A stretch of DNA of 64,000 bases from Wolbachia endosymbiont (group A) of Rhinocyllus conicus (GCF_947250775.1 NZ_OX366349.1:620001-684000), one strand, 5' to 3'; shown: positions 21,346-30,948, counted from the stretch's first letter. Made by a program: numbers and translations. Notes: generated by a model not told the origin, from the letters alone.

Positions 21346-23316
21346 ATGGAAAATCACGCTAAAGAGAGTATAAAGCATAAAGTAGTATTACCAAACTCAA
21401 AAACAATCAATATTGAAGGAACAAATTTCAAGTATGAAATACATTACGATCAATTAGATGATAAAGATCTTCTTATGATTGAAAAATACGCTAATCATAT
21501 TTTTCGTGCCTATCAAGAGAAATATGGTTTAGATATCAATACAGATCGTACTTTTAAAGGCTTTATATATAACAACTTAACAGATTTATGTAATGCACGT
21601 CCAGGGCATAACACGGCTTATGCAGGCGCATTTTTTCACCACTACCCTCATAAAAGTGGGTCTGTAGCTCATGATTTGACATCAGCGATTGAGTCTACTC
21701 TAACTTTGTATAATCAGGAAAAGCGCGGTATTCCTTACCCAGAAGGCAGATACACATTTATAACAGATGTAGCAAAAGAATTAAAAAGCATCAGATTAGA
21801 TGATAACCAAGAAGAATCAAAGAAGGTGGAATCTTCAGACTCAGGAAGAGAAGAAAAAAGTGGCCAAGAAGAAATCAGTCCAGAAAAGCATCAAACAATT
21901 AATCAAGAAGAGTCAAATACAGGGGAGAAACCTGAAACAACAATTAATCAAGAAGAGCCAAAAAGAATAGAACCTTCAGGAGAAGATGAAAAAAGTAAGG
22001 TAGAAGGGAAAAAAAGTGGCCAAGAAGAAATCAGTCCAGAAAAGCATCAAACAATTAATCAAGAAGAGTCAAATACAGGGGAGAAACCTGAAACAATAAT
22101 TAATCAAGAAGAGCCAAAAAAAATAGAACCTTCAGGCTCAGGAGAAGAAGAAAAAATCAAGCTAGATGAGGAAAAAAGTGGCCAAGAAGAAATCAGTCCA
22201 AAAACAGTGTTGCCAAACTCAAAAACAATCAATATTGAAGGAACAAAATTTAAGTATGAAATACATTACGACCAACTAGACGAGAAAGATCTCCTTACGA
22301 TTGAAAAATACGCTAATTATATTTTTCATGCCTACCAAGAGAGATATGGTTTAGATATCAACACAGATCATACTTTTAAAGGCTTTACATATAACAACTT
22401 AACAGATTTGCGTCACGGTGCTTATGCAAACGCATATGGTCACCACTACCGTTATAAAAGTGAGTCTATAGCTCATAAGTTGACAGACGTGATTTATCTT
22501 ACTCTAAATTTGTATAATAGGGAAAATCACGGTACTCCTTACCTAGAAGACAAATACACGTTTATAAGAGATGTAGAAAAAGAATTAAAAGCCATTAGAT
22601 TAGACGATAATCAAGAAGAGTCAAATACAGCGGAGAAACCTGAAACAACAATTAATCAAGAAGAGCCAAAAAAAATAGAACCTTCAGGCTCAGGAGAAGA
22701 AGAAAAAATCAAGCTAGATGAGGAAAAAAGTCGCCAAGAAGAAATCAGTCCAAAAACAGTGTTGCCACATTCAAAAACAATCAATATTGAGGGAACAAAC
22801 TTTAAGTATGAAATACATTACGATCAATTAGATGAGAAAGATCTCCTTACGATTGAAAAATACGCTAATTATATTTTTCATGCCTACCAAGAGAGATATG
22901 GTTTAGATATGAACACAGATCATACTGTTAAAGGCTTTACATATAACAACTTAGCAAATTTGTCTGACGATGATTATGATTCTATTACCGCGGATTATCA
23001 CGAATACCATTATCACAGTGAGTCTATAGCTAATGATTTGACAACAATGATTTATGTTACTCTAAATTTGTATAATGAGAAAAATTACGGCACTTCTTCC
23101 CCAAGAGGCGAATTTATAAGAGATGTAGCAGAAGAATTAAAAAACATTGGATTAGACGATAATCAAGGAGAGTTAAATACAGAAGAGAGACCTAAAACAA
23201 CAATTAATCAGGAGAAACAGGAAAAAGAATTAAAGGAATCTGATCAACAAGATGTTATAACAACTACTGATCACCCGCTAGATGATTATAATCATGATTA
23301 TCACTTAATAGGCTAG
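21346..23316 (+). CDS. Unknown protein with three copies of a ~135-residue domain and Glu/Lys-rich linkers
   Basis: I do not recognise the family. It is 656 residues with no signal peptide or membrane helix. Three copies of one domain start near residues 12, 286 and 470. Each has VLPNSKTINIEGT, FKYEIHYDQLD, IEKYANYIF, YGLDINTD, KGFTYNNL, a variable His/Tyr-rich patch and ATLNLYN-like and RDVEKELK ends. The linkers are acidic and repetitive (TINQEEPK, EEISPK), and linker 1 is itself a duplication of about 160 bp. Copies 2 and 3 are nearly identical in DNA and 552 bp apart, so the domain count probably changes by recombination. AGAGG supports the ATG. A cytoplasmic or secreted host-interaction role is only a guess. 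Confidence 0.8.
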   Translation: MENHAKESIKHKVVLPNSKTINIEGTNFKYEIHYDQLDDKDLLMIEKYANHIFRAYQEKYGLDINTDRTFKGFIYNNLTDLCNARPGHNTAYAGAFFHHYPHKSGSVAHDLTSAIESTLTLYNQEKRGIPYPEGRYTFITDVAKELKSIRLDDNQEESKKVESSDSGREEKSGQEEISPEKHQTINQEESNTGEKPETTINQEEPKRIEPSGEDEKSKVEGKKSGQEEISPEKHQTINQEESNTGEKPETIINQEEPKKIEPSGSGEEEKIKLDEEKSGQEEISPKTVLPNSKTINIEGTKFKYEIHYDQLDEKDLLTIEKYANYIFHAYQERYGLDINTDHTFKGFTYNNLTDLRHGAYANAYGHHYRYKSESIAHKLTDVIYLTLNLYNRENHGTPYLEDKYTFIRDVEKELKAIRLDDNQEESNTAEKPETTINQEEPKKIEPSGSGEEEKIKLDEEKSRQEEISPKTVLPHSKTINIEGTNFKYEIHYDQLDEKDLLTIEKYANYIFHAYQERYGLDMNTDHTVKGFTYNNLANLSDDDYDSITADYHEYHYHSESIANDLTTMIYVTLNLYNEKNYGTSSPRGEFIRDVAEELKNIGLDDNQGELNTEERPKTTINQEKQEKELKESDQQDVITTTDHPLDDYNHDYHLIG

Positions 23317-23623
23317 CAAGTAGCGCTAGCAAAAATTAATCAGGAAAAAGGGTTAGAGGGAGCAAGATGTTATCTGATCAACCCGCCAGATGAATTATAG
23401 TCGTGAGAACCTGTTTATAATCTTTTGAGGATAGGTATACAGATTCCAAAATGAACGGTTCTCACAACCTTTAGTTTTTATTGCTGAAAATAATCATAAT
23501 GTTAAGTTTTTAACATTATTTAATACTAAGTTAATATTAATTCATTGATAAATTTTTAGCTATAGAAGCAGGTTTTTATTGAAGATAAAAGTATCTTCTA
23601 TATGCTATATAGCAAAACATAGA

Positions 23624-24643
23624 ATGCCCATGATTCCAACTATAGCAATTTTAAGTGGTGGATTTTCTTGCGAGAGAGAAGTGTCGCTTATGAGCGGAAA
23701 AGCCGTAAAGAAGGCACTTGATAGCCTTTCATATAATGCAATAGAAATAGATGTTGACAGCAACATTGTTGAAAAGCTTAAAAAGATTAATCCGGGCCTT
23801 ACTTTTATTGCTCTGCATGGACCTTATGGTGAAGATGGTTGCATTCAAGGTTTATTGGAAATCTTAGGTATAAAATATACACACTCAGGAGTTATGGCTT
23901 CTGCTGTTGCTATGAATAAAGTGATGTCAAAGCATATATTTCGATCCCTTAGTATCGACACTCCAAAAGGTTATGTAATTAGCCAAGAAGATCTACTAAA
24001 AAATAATATTAAAATCGATTATCCGTACGTCTTAAAACCAATTAACGAAGGTTCTAGCATCGGAGTGCATATTGTTTCCTCATATGAAGACCATTTAAAA
24101 TTTAAAAATGACGCTATCATACTTGATGTCATTCAAGTAGCTGACACTGGAATCCAGAAAAAAGAACCAGTGTCAGCTACCTCTATGACAAGAGACTTGA
24201 TGATCATAGAAGAATATGTCCCAGGAATAGAGTTACATACTGCTGTATTGCTAGATGAAGCAATTGGCACTATGGAAATACGACCAAAAAATAAATTCTA
24301 TGATTATGAAGCAAAGTATACAGATGGATTTGCAGAACATATATTTCCTGCTGAAATTCCTGACAATATATATAAAATGACCTTGGAACACGCACTGAAA
24401 ATTCATCAATTTTTAGGCTGTAAAACTATTTCCCGCTCAGATTTCCGTTATAATCCCAAAAATAACACTTTAAAAATGCTTGAGATTAATACACATCCTG
24501 GCTTTACTGAGTTATCATTAGTGCCAGAAATTGCAAAATTGGCAAAAGGAATCAATTTTAATGAATTAGTTAAAATTATTATTGAAGATAGTTTGCAGCA
24601 CAAAAATATTAGGGATTTAAGTCATGTTGAGCAGTATTACTAG
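23624..24643 (+). CDS. ddl: D-alanine--D-alanine ligase
   Basis: It makes the D-Ala-D-Ala dipeptide used for peptidoglycan precursors (lipid II). ATP-grasp motifs are present: AILSGGFSCEREVSLMSG, ALHGPYGEDGCIQG, PYVLKPINEGSSIGVH, GFTELSLVP and LEINTHPGF. A palindromic repeat of about 66 bp is inserted in frame at 24125-24190 (about residues 168-189), between the ATP-binding lysine segment and IIEEYVPG. Upstream start-like codons exist, but the ATG at 23624 gives the usual N-terminus. It overlaps ftsQ by 20 bp. Confidence 0.93.
   Translation: MPMIPTIAILSGGFSCEREVSLMSGKAVKKALDSLSYNAIEIDVDSNIVEKLKKINPGLTFIALHGPYGEDGCIQGLLEILGIKYTHSGVMASAVAMNKVMSKHIFRSLSIDTPKGYVISQEDLLKNNIKIDYPYVLKPINEGSSIGVHIVSSYEDHLKFKNDAIILDVIQVADTGIQKKEPVSATSMTRDLMIIEEYVPGIELHTAVLLDEAIGTMEIRPKNKFYDYEAKYTDGFAEHIFPAEIPDNIYKMTLEHALKIHQFLGCKTISRSDFRYNPKNNTLKMLEINTHPGFTELSLVPEIAKLAKGINFNELVKIIIEDSLQHKNIRDLSHVEQYY
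24125..24190. repeat. Palindromic repeat inserted in frame in ddl
   Basis: The arms are GTAGCTGACACTGG and CCAGTGTCAGCTAC around AATCCAGAAAAAAGAA. The length keeps the frame and adds about 22 residues (VADTGIQKKEPVSATSMT). Confidence 0.85.
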
Positions 24644-25382
24644 AAGCCAAAGGAGTTTTTTGCGCAAGTGCGCTTTCGTTATTATAACTGCGCTTTTTTT
24701 TACATTAGTACTTTATAGTTCACTTGATAAAATAATAAATCGATTTAATTACTACTTTACTTGGTATAATGACTGCCTATCTAGTTTATTACTCAGTAGT
24801 GGATTTTCAATCGACGAAGTAGTCGTGAGCGGCAACAAATTTACAAACAAAAAGGACATTCTAAGTTTGACAGATAGAACGCAACCTATCCTGTATATAT
24901 CACTTTCAAAACTTGCCGGTAACATACAATCCGTAAGCAGATGGATAAAATACGTAGGAGTTCACAGAATTTTGCCCAATACCCTACATATTAATATAGA
25001 TGAGCATAAACCGTTTGCTCTCTGGAAAGATAATAACAAAACCTCGGTAATTGATTTCGAAGGCAAAGTGATCGTAGATGACTATCCAGTAGATGATCTT
25101 GTTGTAATTACAGGACAAAACTCGTTATCAAACCTAGAATTTGTTAGAGATGTGTTAGAGAGTAAAACTCAATTAAGTGACCACATTTCTTCTTTTGCTT
25201 ATATAGGGAATAGAAGATGGAATATCATACTTGATAACGATTCCACAGTGAAATTGCCTGAAGATAACCCTTCTAGTGCATGGGACTATTTAAACCACTT
25301 ACACAATACAACTGATTTTACTTTCAGCGATTGGAGTATTATTGATATGCGTATTACTGATAAAATTTTTGTGAAGAGGTGA
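24624..25382 (+). CDS. ftsQ: Cell division protein FtsQ
   Basis: It is a bitopic division protein. A short cytoplasmic basic N-terminus (ITRSQRSFLRKC) is followed by one membrane helix (FVIITALFFTLVLYSSL) and a POTRA domain (SIDEVVVSGNKFTNKKDIL), then YVGVHRILPNTLHINIDEHKPFALW, which is typical of FtsQ. It is placed directly after ddl with overlapping frames, the classical division-wall order without the other mur genes. The end touches a palindromic repeat array. Confidence 0.92.
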   Translation: MLSSITRSQRSFLRKCAFVIITALFFTLVLYSSLDKIINRFNYYFTWYNDCLSSLLLSSGFSIDEVVVSGNKFTNKKDILSLTDRTQPILYISLSKLAGNIQSVSRWIKYVGVHRILPNTLHINIDEHKPFALWKDNNKTSVIDFEGKVIVDDYPVDDLVVITGQNSLSNLEFVRDVLESKTQLSDHISSFAYIGNRRWNIILDNDSTVKLPEDNPSSAWDYLNHLHNTTDFTFSDWSIIDMRITDKIFVKR

Positions 25383-25387
25383 TCTGC

Positions 25388-25858
25388 TGTCATCCAAGTA
25401 GCGGGATGACGAGCTTATCCTCATGCTGCCGCGAACCGTCATACCGCCGCGGTATCTCTTAGCCGCTAACACGTAGCGGGATGACGAGCTTATCCTCATG
25501 CTGCCGCGAACCGTCATACCGCCGCGGTATCTCTTAGCCGCTAACACGTAGCGGGATGACGAGTTACTATACCGCCGCGAACCATCATACCGCCGCGGTA
25601 TCTCTTAGCCGCTAACACGTAGCGGGATACTTAACCGTCATACCGCGATTCATTCGCGGTATCTCAGCCGCTAACAAGAGATCCCGCTAACACGTAGCGG
25701 GATGACGAGTTACTATACCGCCGCGAACCGTCATACCGCCGCGGTATCTCTTAGCCGCTAACACGTAGCGGGATACTTAACCGTCATACCGCGATTCATT
25801 CGCGGTATCTCAGCCGCTAACAAGAGATCCCGCTAACACGTAGCGGGATGACGAGTTA
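25388..25858. repeat. Tandem palindromic array, left side of the recombinase element
   Basis: About six units alternate two versions: a CCGCCGCGGTATCTCTTAG form and a CCGCGATTCATTCGCGG form, both followed by CCGCTAACA and GTAGCGGGAT. The array resumes directly at 27817, so a mobile element of about 1.96 kb sits inside it. Confidence 0.88.
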
Positions 25859-27502
25859 TTACCCCGCCAACAATGTTGCAAATTTTTCTTTTCTTCTCGA
25901 TTATTTCCAGGAGAGTTTGGTAGCTCTTTTACACGAAATACCACATTTACGTCCTCAAGGTTAATTTCAATTCTCTTGACTAACGTTCTAATAATATCAC
26001 GTTTAGTTAGCCAGTCTGCGTTATCAAGGTTTGATGTAATATTGGAAGAAAAGTCTTCTAAATTGGTTACAACCAAAGTTAATTCCTGTTTTAATTTCTT
26101 TTGATCGAATATCCTTTTCTTCTCCTCTTCAATTGTTTTTAAACTTTGTTTCATTGCTTTAATTCGTGGTTCAAATTCTTCTTGATTAATATATTCTTGA
26201 GCATAACTATCAATAAGTCTAGCAATACCACGTTTTAATTTATTTTCTTGTTTCTCTAGTAAATCGCTTTTTTGATCCCATGATGATTTTTTAAGCTCTG
26301 AAAGTCTACGCCTGTATTCTTCTAAAACCCTATTTGGATTTTTCAATAAATGCTTAACCTCTTCCCAAACGGCTGTTTCTAATGCATCTGTACGAATGTG
26401 TTTATTATCACAAATTTTATTACCACCAAAACGGTAAGAATCTCTACCAATACAACGATAATAAGCATAATGATCAATTTTTTCTCCTCGCTTATTTCTT
26501 ACAGGACTTCCGTAATATGCATAACGACAACGCTTACATACGATTAAACCTTGTAGTAAATATTTTGCTCCTCTTTCTCTTGTCCTTGCTATTTTTCTAT
26601 TCTCAGCTAATTGTTCTTGAACTATATCAAATACATCTTCGTCCACTATATTTGGCACTTTAACATAAATCCAATTTGCTTTTTCAACAGAATAGGTAGA
26701 GTAATTATCTTTCGGTTGTTCACAAGAATGTTTCTGTGGTCTGATATGTTGTAACTTTATACCTACTTTTGTTTTACCAAAAGCCGCTTGTCCTTTGTAA
26801 GCAGGATTTTTTAACATACCCCAAATCACACTTCTATCCCAGTACTTTTTTCCTGTTCGTGTTATAATAGACATAGTGTTTAGCCGACGACACACTTCCC
26901 CAATACTTGTCCTTTCTCTTCCTATCCACAAAAATACTTTCCTAACAACATTAGCTTCTTCTTCGTTTATTTCAAATAAAGCTTGTCCTCCTCCCATATA
27001 TTTATCTATATAACGATAACCATAAGGAGCTCCTCCCATTACGCTTACACAACCTTTATTAGCTGCATAAATCTTTCCGCGACGACTTCGTTCCATAATT
27101 TTCGCTCGTTCATATTCTGCTATCATACCTTGCATTTGTAACAGCAATTGAGATTCTGGATTATCGTTAATCTCATAATTTAAGAAAACCGTTTCTGCTC
27201 CTGCTTTCTCAAATTCTTCAAGTAATACCATTTGATATGCATATTTTCTAGATAAGCGATCAGGTGAATGAATGTAAATTCTATCAATTTTACCTTCTGT
27301 TACTTTATCACGTAACTTTTCTAGATCAGGACGGACTAGATTAGATCCACTGTAGCCATTATCAATAAATTTATACTCACTTAATAATTTGTATCCATCC
27401 GTACTAATTTGCTTCTCTAAAGCTGCAACTTGACTTGCTATTGTATTTTCTTGTGCTTGTTTCCCCGAAGAAACTCTTGCATATAAACTCACTGTTACCA
27501 TT
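25810..27502 (-). CDS. Large serine recombinase (resolvase/integrase family)
   Basis: The resolvase domain has the nucleophilic serine in YARVSSGKQ, IDNGYSGSNLVRPDLEKL, RIYIHSPDRLSRK and GMIAEYERAKIMERSRRGK. The recombinase domain includes GGAPYGYRYI, VFLWIGRERTS and WDRSVIWGMLKNPAYKG. A zinc ribbon is seen in LIVCKRCRYAYYG with YYRC and KICDN. A coiled coil follows (about residues 400-480). The ATG at 27502 is preceded by AAGGAGG at 5 bases, so it is chosen over an upstream ATG at 27522. Enzymes of this type integrate phages (including WO phages of Wolbachia) and ICE-like elements. No phage structural genes are nearby. The C-terminal 15 or so residues are encoded by the palindromic array. 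Confidence 0.92.
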
Positions 27503-27816
27503 TGATCCTCCTTGAATCCCATTTTTATGTTTTAAATTTTTTTGGCTTACTTGCTTTGACACGGCTTTTTCATAAGCATCTAACAAATACTTTTCTGCCA
27601 ACCGGTTAGTTTCATAGCTACAGCTAATCCGTATAGCTAATCTCTTATTTCCCATGAACTTTCCTTGAAATAATATGTTCATATCATTCATTGAAACTGA
27701 TGGTTAATTGATTGTTGGCACTATAAATAAATGGCACTCTTGTTTTTGGACATAGAAGTTTTCGAGAAATGCTTTTCTCTAATTTTACGTTTTTTGCAAC
27801 ATTGTTGGCGGGGTAA
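25859..27816 (-). mobile_element. Serine-recombinase element with 24-bp terminal inverted repeats
   Basis: A 24-bp sequence starting TTACCCCGCCAACAATG at 25859-25882 is repeated exactly in inverse at 27793-27816. Outside it, the left flank GAGTTA and right flank CTATACC join to give GAGTTACTATACC, which occurs uninterrupted at about 25560. So the insertion appears precise, with no target duplication. Inside are a large serine recombinase and a small upstream frame. The last residues and stop of the recombinase come from the flanking repeat, which fits insertion of a mobile unit rather than a resident gene. Confidence 0.75.
27404..27655 (-). CDS. Small frame upstream of and overlapping the serine recombinase
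   Basis: AAGGA lies 6 bases before the ATG at 27655. The first 44 residues lie in front of the recombinase start and look protein-like (RLAIRISCSYETNRLAEKY, then LLDAYEKAV). The rest overlaps the recombinase gene in another frame. It would bring ribosomes to the recombinase's own binding site, suggesting translational coupling. Its role is unknown; a helper or directionality factor is only a possibility. Confidence 0.45.
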   Translation of the reverse strand: MGNKRLAIRISCSYETNRLAEKYLLDAYEKAVSKQVSQKNLKHKNGIQGGSNGNSEFICKSFFGETSTRKYNSKSSCSFREAN

Positions 27817-27961
27817 CTATACCGCCGCGAACCATCATACCGCCGCGGTATCTCTTAGCCGCTAACACGTAGCGGGATACTTAACCTTCATACCGCGATT
27901 CATTCGCGGTATCTCAGCCGCTAACAAGAGATCCCGCTAACACGTAGCGGGATGACGGTTG
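27817..27961. repeat. Palindromic repeats, right side of the recombinase element
   Basis: Two units of the same family continue the array broken at 25858, in the order CCGCCGCGGTATCTCTTAG, then CCGCGATTCATTCGCGG, both ending CGTAGCGGGAT. Confidence 0.85.
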
Positions 27962-27965
27962 TCGT

Positions 27966-28275
27966 TTAGCTACAAACATTAAGAAACTTACCAAATGGAA
28001 AAAAAGGCAAAAGAAACCCCGGTTAATATCTATTTTAAAACATTGGCGTTTTTTTTATGTTTTAAACACTTAATAACCGCGACTCAGCTTATGTAGGTAA
28101 AAACCTAGAAATGTTGTGAAGACATAAGGTGCACATAGTGCAAAAAATTAAAAATAAGACGCCAACTACGTTGTTTTCTTGCTATTTAATCTGCACAGAT
28201 GAAGATAACTGAATACCTTCATTATCATAATAAGGGGGCCGGCGAAACTTGTCAAGCAAGTTTTTTCGTTTCTAT
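27966..28275 (+). repeat. Structured non-coding repeat, copy B (one subunit)
   Basis: It matches copy A but has only one of the two ~130-bp subunits before the conserved 3' part with GTGAAGACATAAGGTGCAC and AAGACGCCAACTACG. The rest of the gap up to murB (to 28434) holds one palindrome (GGATTTCAGCGTTATGCGCTGG, split here as two 11-base halves) and no gene. Confidence 0.7.
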
Positions 28276-28434
28276 AAATCTGGATTTCAGCGTTATGCGC
28301 TGGAATAACAACGTAAGGTAAATTTTTCAACATCCCAAAATTACAGAATTTAGTCTGTTTAATTAAGTGTGAAAGGTTACGATCATGCTGAGTCATTAGG
28401 AAAGATTAGAATATACAGCAGCTATAAAAACTGT

Positions 28435-29322
28435 TTAATAGCTACCCAAAACCCTTATTTCCCACTCAAGTTCAACATTAAATTTATCCTTCACTGCATC
28501 TTTTACTCTGTTGCCAAGGTTTTCCAAGTCAGATGCAGTTGCATTATCGTAATTGAGCAAGAAGTTACAATGTTTCTTAGAGATTCTAGCTCCACCAATA
28601 TTTAACCCTAGGCAGCCAGATTTATCAATTAACTCCCATGCTCGGTAGTTTTTTGGATTTTTGAATATGCACCCAGCAGTTTTTCCTCTTATTGGCTGGC
28701 TTTTATTTTTTTTCTCAACAATTTCTTTTAACCTTTGCAATATAAGCTCATGCTCTGAGTTTACTCCTTTAAACTCAGCTTCAACAAAAATCCAATTTCC
28801 TTTTAGGCTATGTCCACGGTAAAAATACCCCATTTCTTCGCTGGAGAATTCATATAGGTTTCCATCCTCTAGGTTCACTGCTTTTATGGATTGTACAACG
28901 CTTGCGATGTCACTACCATACGCACCTGCATTCATTTCTATTCCGCCACCAACTGTTCCTGGAATTCCAACTAGAAACTCGAGTCCACTAATTTGTTGCT
29001 CTCCTGCAAAGTAAGCAAGGTTCCTGAGCAGCGCAGCACCACCTGCAACAATGGAGTTGTTACCCTTACTTTTAATATATGCAAACTCCTTACCTAATTT
29101 TATTGTTATTCCTCGAATGCCACTATCTCGTACTATTATGTTGGATGTTGCACCAATAACGCTAACTGGTAGTTCAGTATTTTTAATCAAGTATGTTAAA
29201 TCTTTAATATCACATGGTTTAAATAATACATCAGCTCGTCCACCGACGTTTAACCACGTCGCTTTAGACATTAAGATGTCATAACGATAGATTCCACGTA
29301 CTTTAGGTAAGCTTATAAGCAT
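28435..29322 (-). CDS. murB: UDP-N-acetylenolpyruvoylglucosamine reductase
   Basis: MurB reduces UDP-GlcNAc-enolpyruvate to UDP-MurNAc with FAD and NADPH. The FAD-binding region includes VIGATSNIIVRDSGIRG. The motifs GIPGTVGGGIEMNAGAYG, GYFYRGHSLKG (substrate Tyr/Arg) and GKTAGCIFKNP (catalytic Ser replaced position region) with ELIDKSGCLGLNIGGARIS follow. It overlaps hemC by 10 bp, so the two are cotranscribed. Together with ddl it supports residual peptidoglycan precursor synthesis. Confidence 0.94.
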   Translation of the reverse strand: MLISLPKVRGIYRYDILMSKATWLNVGGRADVLFKPCDIKDLTYLIKNTELPVSVIGATSNIIVRDSGIRGITIKLGKEFAYIKSKGNNSIVAGGAALLRNLAYFAGEQQISGLEFLVGIPGTVGGGIEMNAGAYGSDIASVVQSIKAVNLEDGNLYEFSSEEMGYFYRGHSLKGNWIFVEAEFKGVNSEHELILQRLKEIVEKKNKSQPIRGKTAGCIFKNPKNYRAWELIDKSGCLGLNIGGARISKKHCNFLLNYDNATASDLENLGNRVKDAVKDKFNVELEWEIRVLGSY

Positions 29323-30191
29323 TTTGATTTCAACTCTAGTCCTGCATCCATACCCATTTTCTCCGCATCTTCTATAAATGAAGTGCGCTCAGTGAAGTAT
29401 ATATTTTTTCCACTTGCTAACATACAACAAAGGTGTAGCATATTTTCGTTCACATATTCAGCCAAAGCTGCAAGTGGTGTAAAACATGAACCATTCACTG
29501 TCTTCATAAAACTGCGCTCTGATTTCACTCTTATAAAAGACATATTATTATTAATTTTCTCTACAAGATCGATAATTTTTACATTATTCCTTCTACATTG
29601 AATACAAATCGCTCCCTGTCCCACTGCACTTAACATAACTTTTGGTGGCAATACCTCTGTAATTAAGTGATTCTTTTCTAATCTTATGAGTCCTGCTTCA
29701 GCTAGAATTATTCCATCAAAACTTTGATTTTGCAATCTAGTTGTTACATTTCCACGTAGCGATATTATATTTAGATCTGGTCTAACATTTAACAACTGAA
29801 CTTTTCTTCTTATTGAAGAAGTGGCAATAGTAGCCTGCTGTGGCAAAGACTCAAGGCTATTGTGTTTATGAGAAATAAACGCATCGCATGGACTTAGCCT
29901 TTCTAAAACACAAGGAATTGTTAAACCCCCTGAGAAAAACGCAGGCACATCCTTTAGCGAATGAACTGCCATATCTATATTATTTTCGAGCAATTCAGCC
30001 TCAATTTCTTTAATGAATAATCCTTTACCTCCTATTTCAGCAAGATTTGCGTTTGCGTACTTATCTCCAGAAGTTTTTATCTTAACAATTTCAATAGATA
30101 AGTTAGGAAAAGAGTCCAGCAACTTTTGTTTTGCTTCCAAAGCCTGGGCAACTGCAAGCTTGCTTCCTCTGGTACCTATTTTGACTAGCAT
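29313..30191 (-). CDS. hemC: Porphobilinogen deaminase (hydroxymethylbilane synthase)
   Basis: The enzyme polymerises four porphobilinogens into hydroxymethylbilane for haem. The motifs IGTRGSKLAVAQA, DMAVHSLKDVP, ATSSIRRKVQLL and the dipyrromethane-binding cysteine in VNGSCFTPLAA are all present. The length of 292 is slightly short but complete. It is upstream of murB on the same strand and overlaps it. Confidence 0.95.
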   Translation of the reverse strand: MLVKIGTRGSKLAVAQALEAKQKLLDSFPNLSIEIVKIKTSGDKYANANLAEIGGKGLFIKEIEAELLENNIDMAVHSLKDVPAFFSGGLTIPCVLERLSPCDAFISHKHNSLESLPQQATIATSSIRRKVQLLNVRPDLNIISLRGNVTTRLQNQSFDGIILAEAGLIRLEKNHLITEVLPPKVMLSAVGQGAICIQCRRNNVKIIDLVEKINNNMSFIRVKSERSFMKTVNGSCFTPLAALAEYVNENMLHLCCMLASGKNIYFTERTSFIEDAEKMGMDAGLELKSKCL

Positions 30192-30279
30192 ATGTATGAC
30201 TGTTTGAATACCAAACCTTAACCTAATTAATTATTTAAACACTTTGGTAGCGTGTATCGCATGAACTTCGGTTACCATC

Positions 30280-30562
30280 TCTCTGATGTCATCCGAGTAG
30301 CTGACTACTTGGATCCAGTTTAATTCATCATATGAGCCTTTGCATTTATTGTACTTTAACTTAAAACCAAAAGCAACTTTGCCTTTACAAAATAATAACC
30401 TTTTATATGCATAAATAAGCTTACTGGATTCTAGTACTTGCATGACAGCAGTCCTAGTCATACCGCCGCGGTATCTCACATAGATCCCGCTAACAAGCAG
30501 CGGGATGACGGTTGTCAGGGTGTCATCCAAGTAGCCTCTTTCTTGTCATCCCAGTCTGGGAT
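30280..30562. repeat. Palindromic repeat debris between hemC and the nested IS
   Basis: There are half palindromes (TGTCATCCGAGTAGCTGAC near 30287, CATGACAGCAGTCC, and a complete CCGCCGCGGTATCTCA unit near 30465) surrounding about 120 bp of AT-rich unrelated sequence. An open frame of 99 codons crosses this region but consists mostly of repeat and is not called a gene. Confidence 0.6.
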
Positions 30563-30607
30563 GGCTTTGTTGCATCACACTTTATGAGATGGTGATTTAT
30601 GGTAAAT

Positions 30608-30948
30608 TCATGTAACTATCTCAAATTTAGCCATACCAATATCAGTGAATTTATTAAGCAAATAGCATTTGATTGGCAGTTCTTTTTCTCGATTTATCTC
30701 AGATTTATTCCTAAAACTAAATCCGAATATTTGCTTTAATCTTGAGAAAAACCCTTCAATATAAGATCTTTTCCCATAATTTACTTCTTTTTTCCATTCT
30801 TTCATGCCATCTTCACCGTATAATTTTATTAACCTAATAGCAGCATTCCTGTCAGACATATAATCTATTTCTGGATGTTCTGCCGCATTGTTTATTGGTG
30901 GAATTTTTGTCTTTATATCATATTCGTTACACAACTTATAAAACTTGT
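30608..30948 (-). pseudogene. IS903-like transposase, C-terminal fragment
   Basis: It encodes the end of an IS5-family transposase, including RSYIEGFFSRLKQIFGFSF and INREKELPIKCYLLNKF. The beginning of the enzyme is at 32367-32982, on the far side of the IS110 insertion. The short leader in front of the open frame comes from the IS110 end. Confidence 0.9.

Noticed and set aside
25299..25547. 82-codon minus-strand frame with repeated RYVLAAKRYRGGMTVRG
   Set aside because: This is translation of the palindromic array; the protein repeat only mirrors the DNA repeat.
25810..27522. A complete WO prophage around the serine recombinase
   Set aside because: No head, tail, baseplate or replication genes are within reach; the flanks are repeats and housekeeping genes.
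30231..30530. 99-codon frame on the minus strand
   Set aside because: Its two ends are palindromic repeat sequence and the middle has no recognisable protein; no ribosome-binding site.
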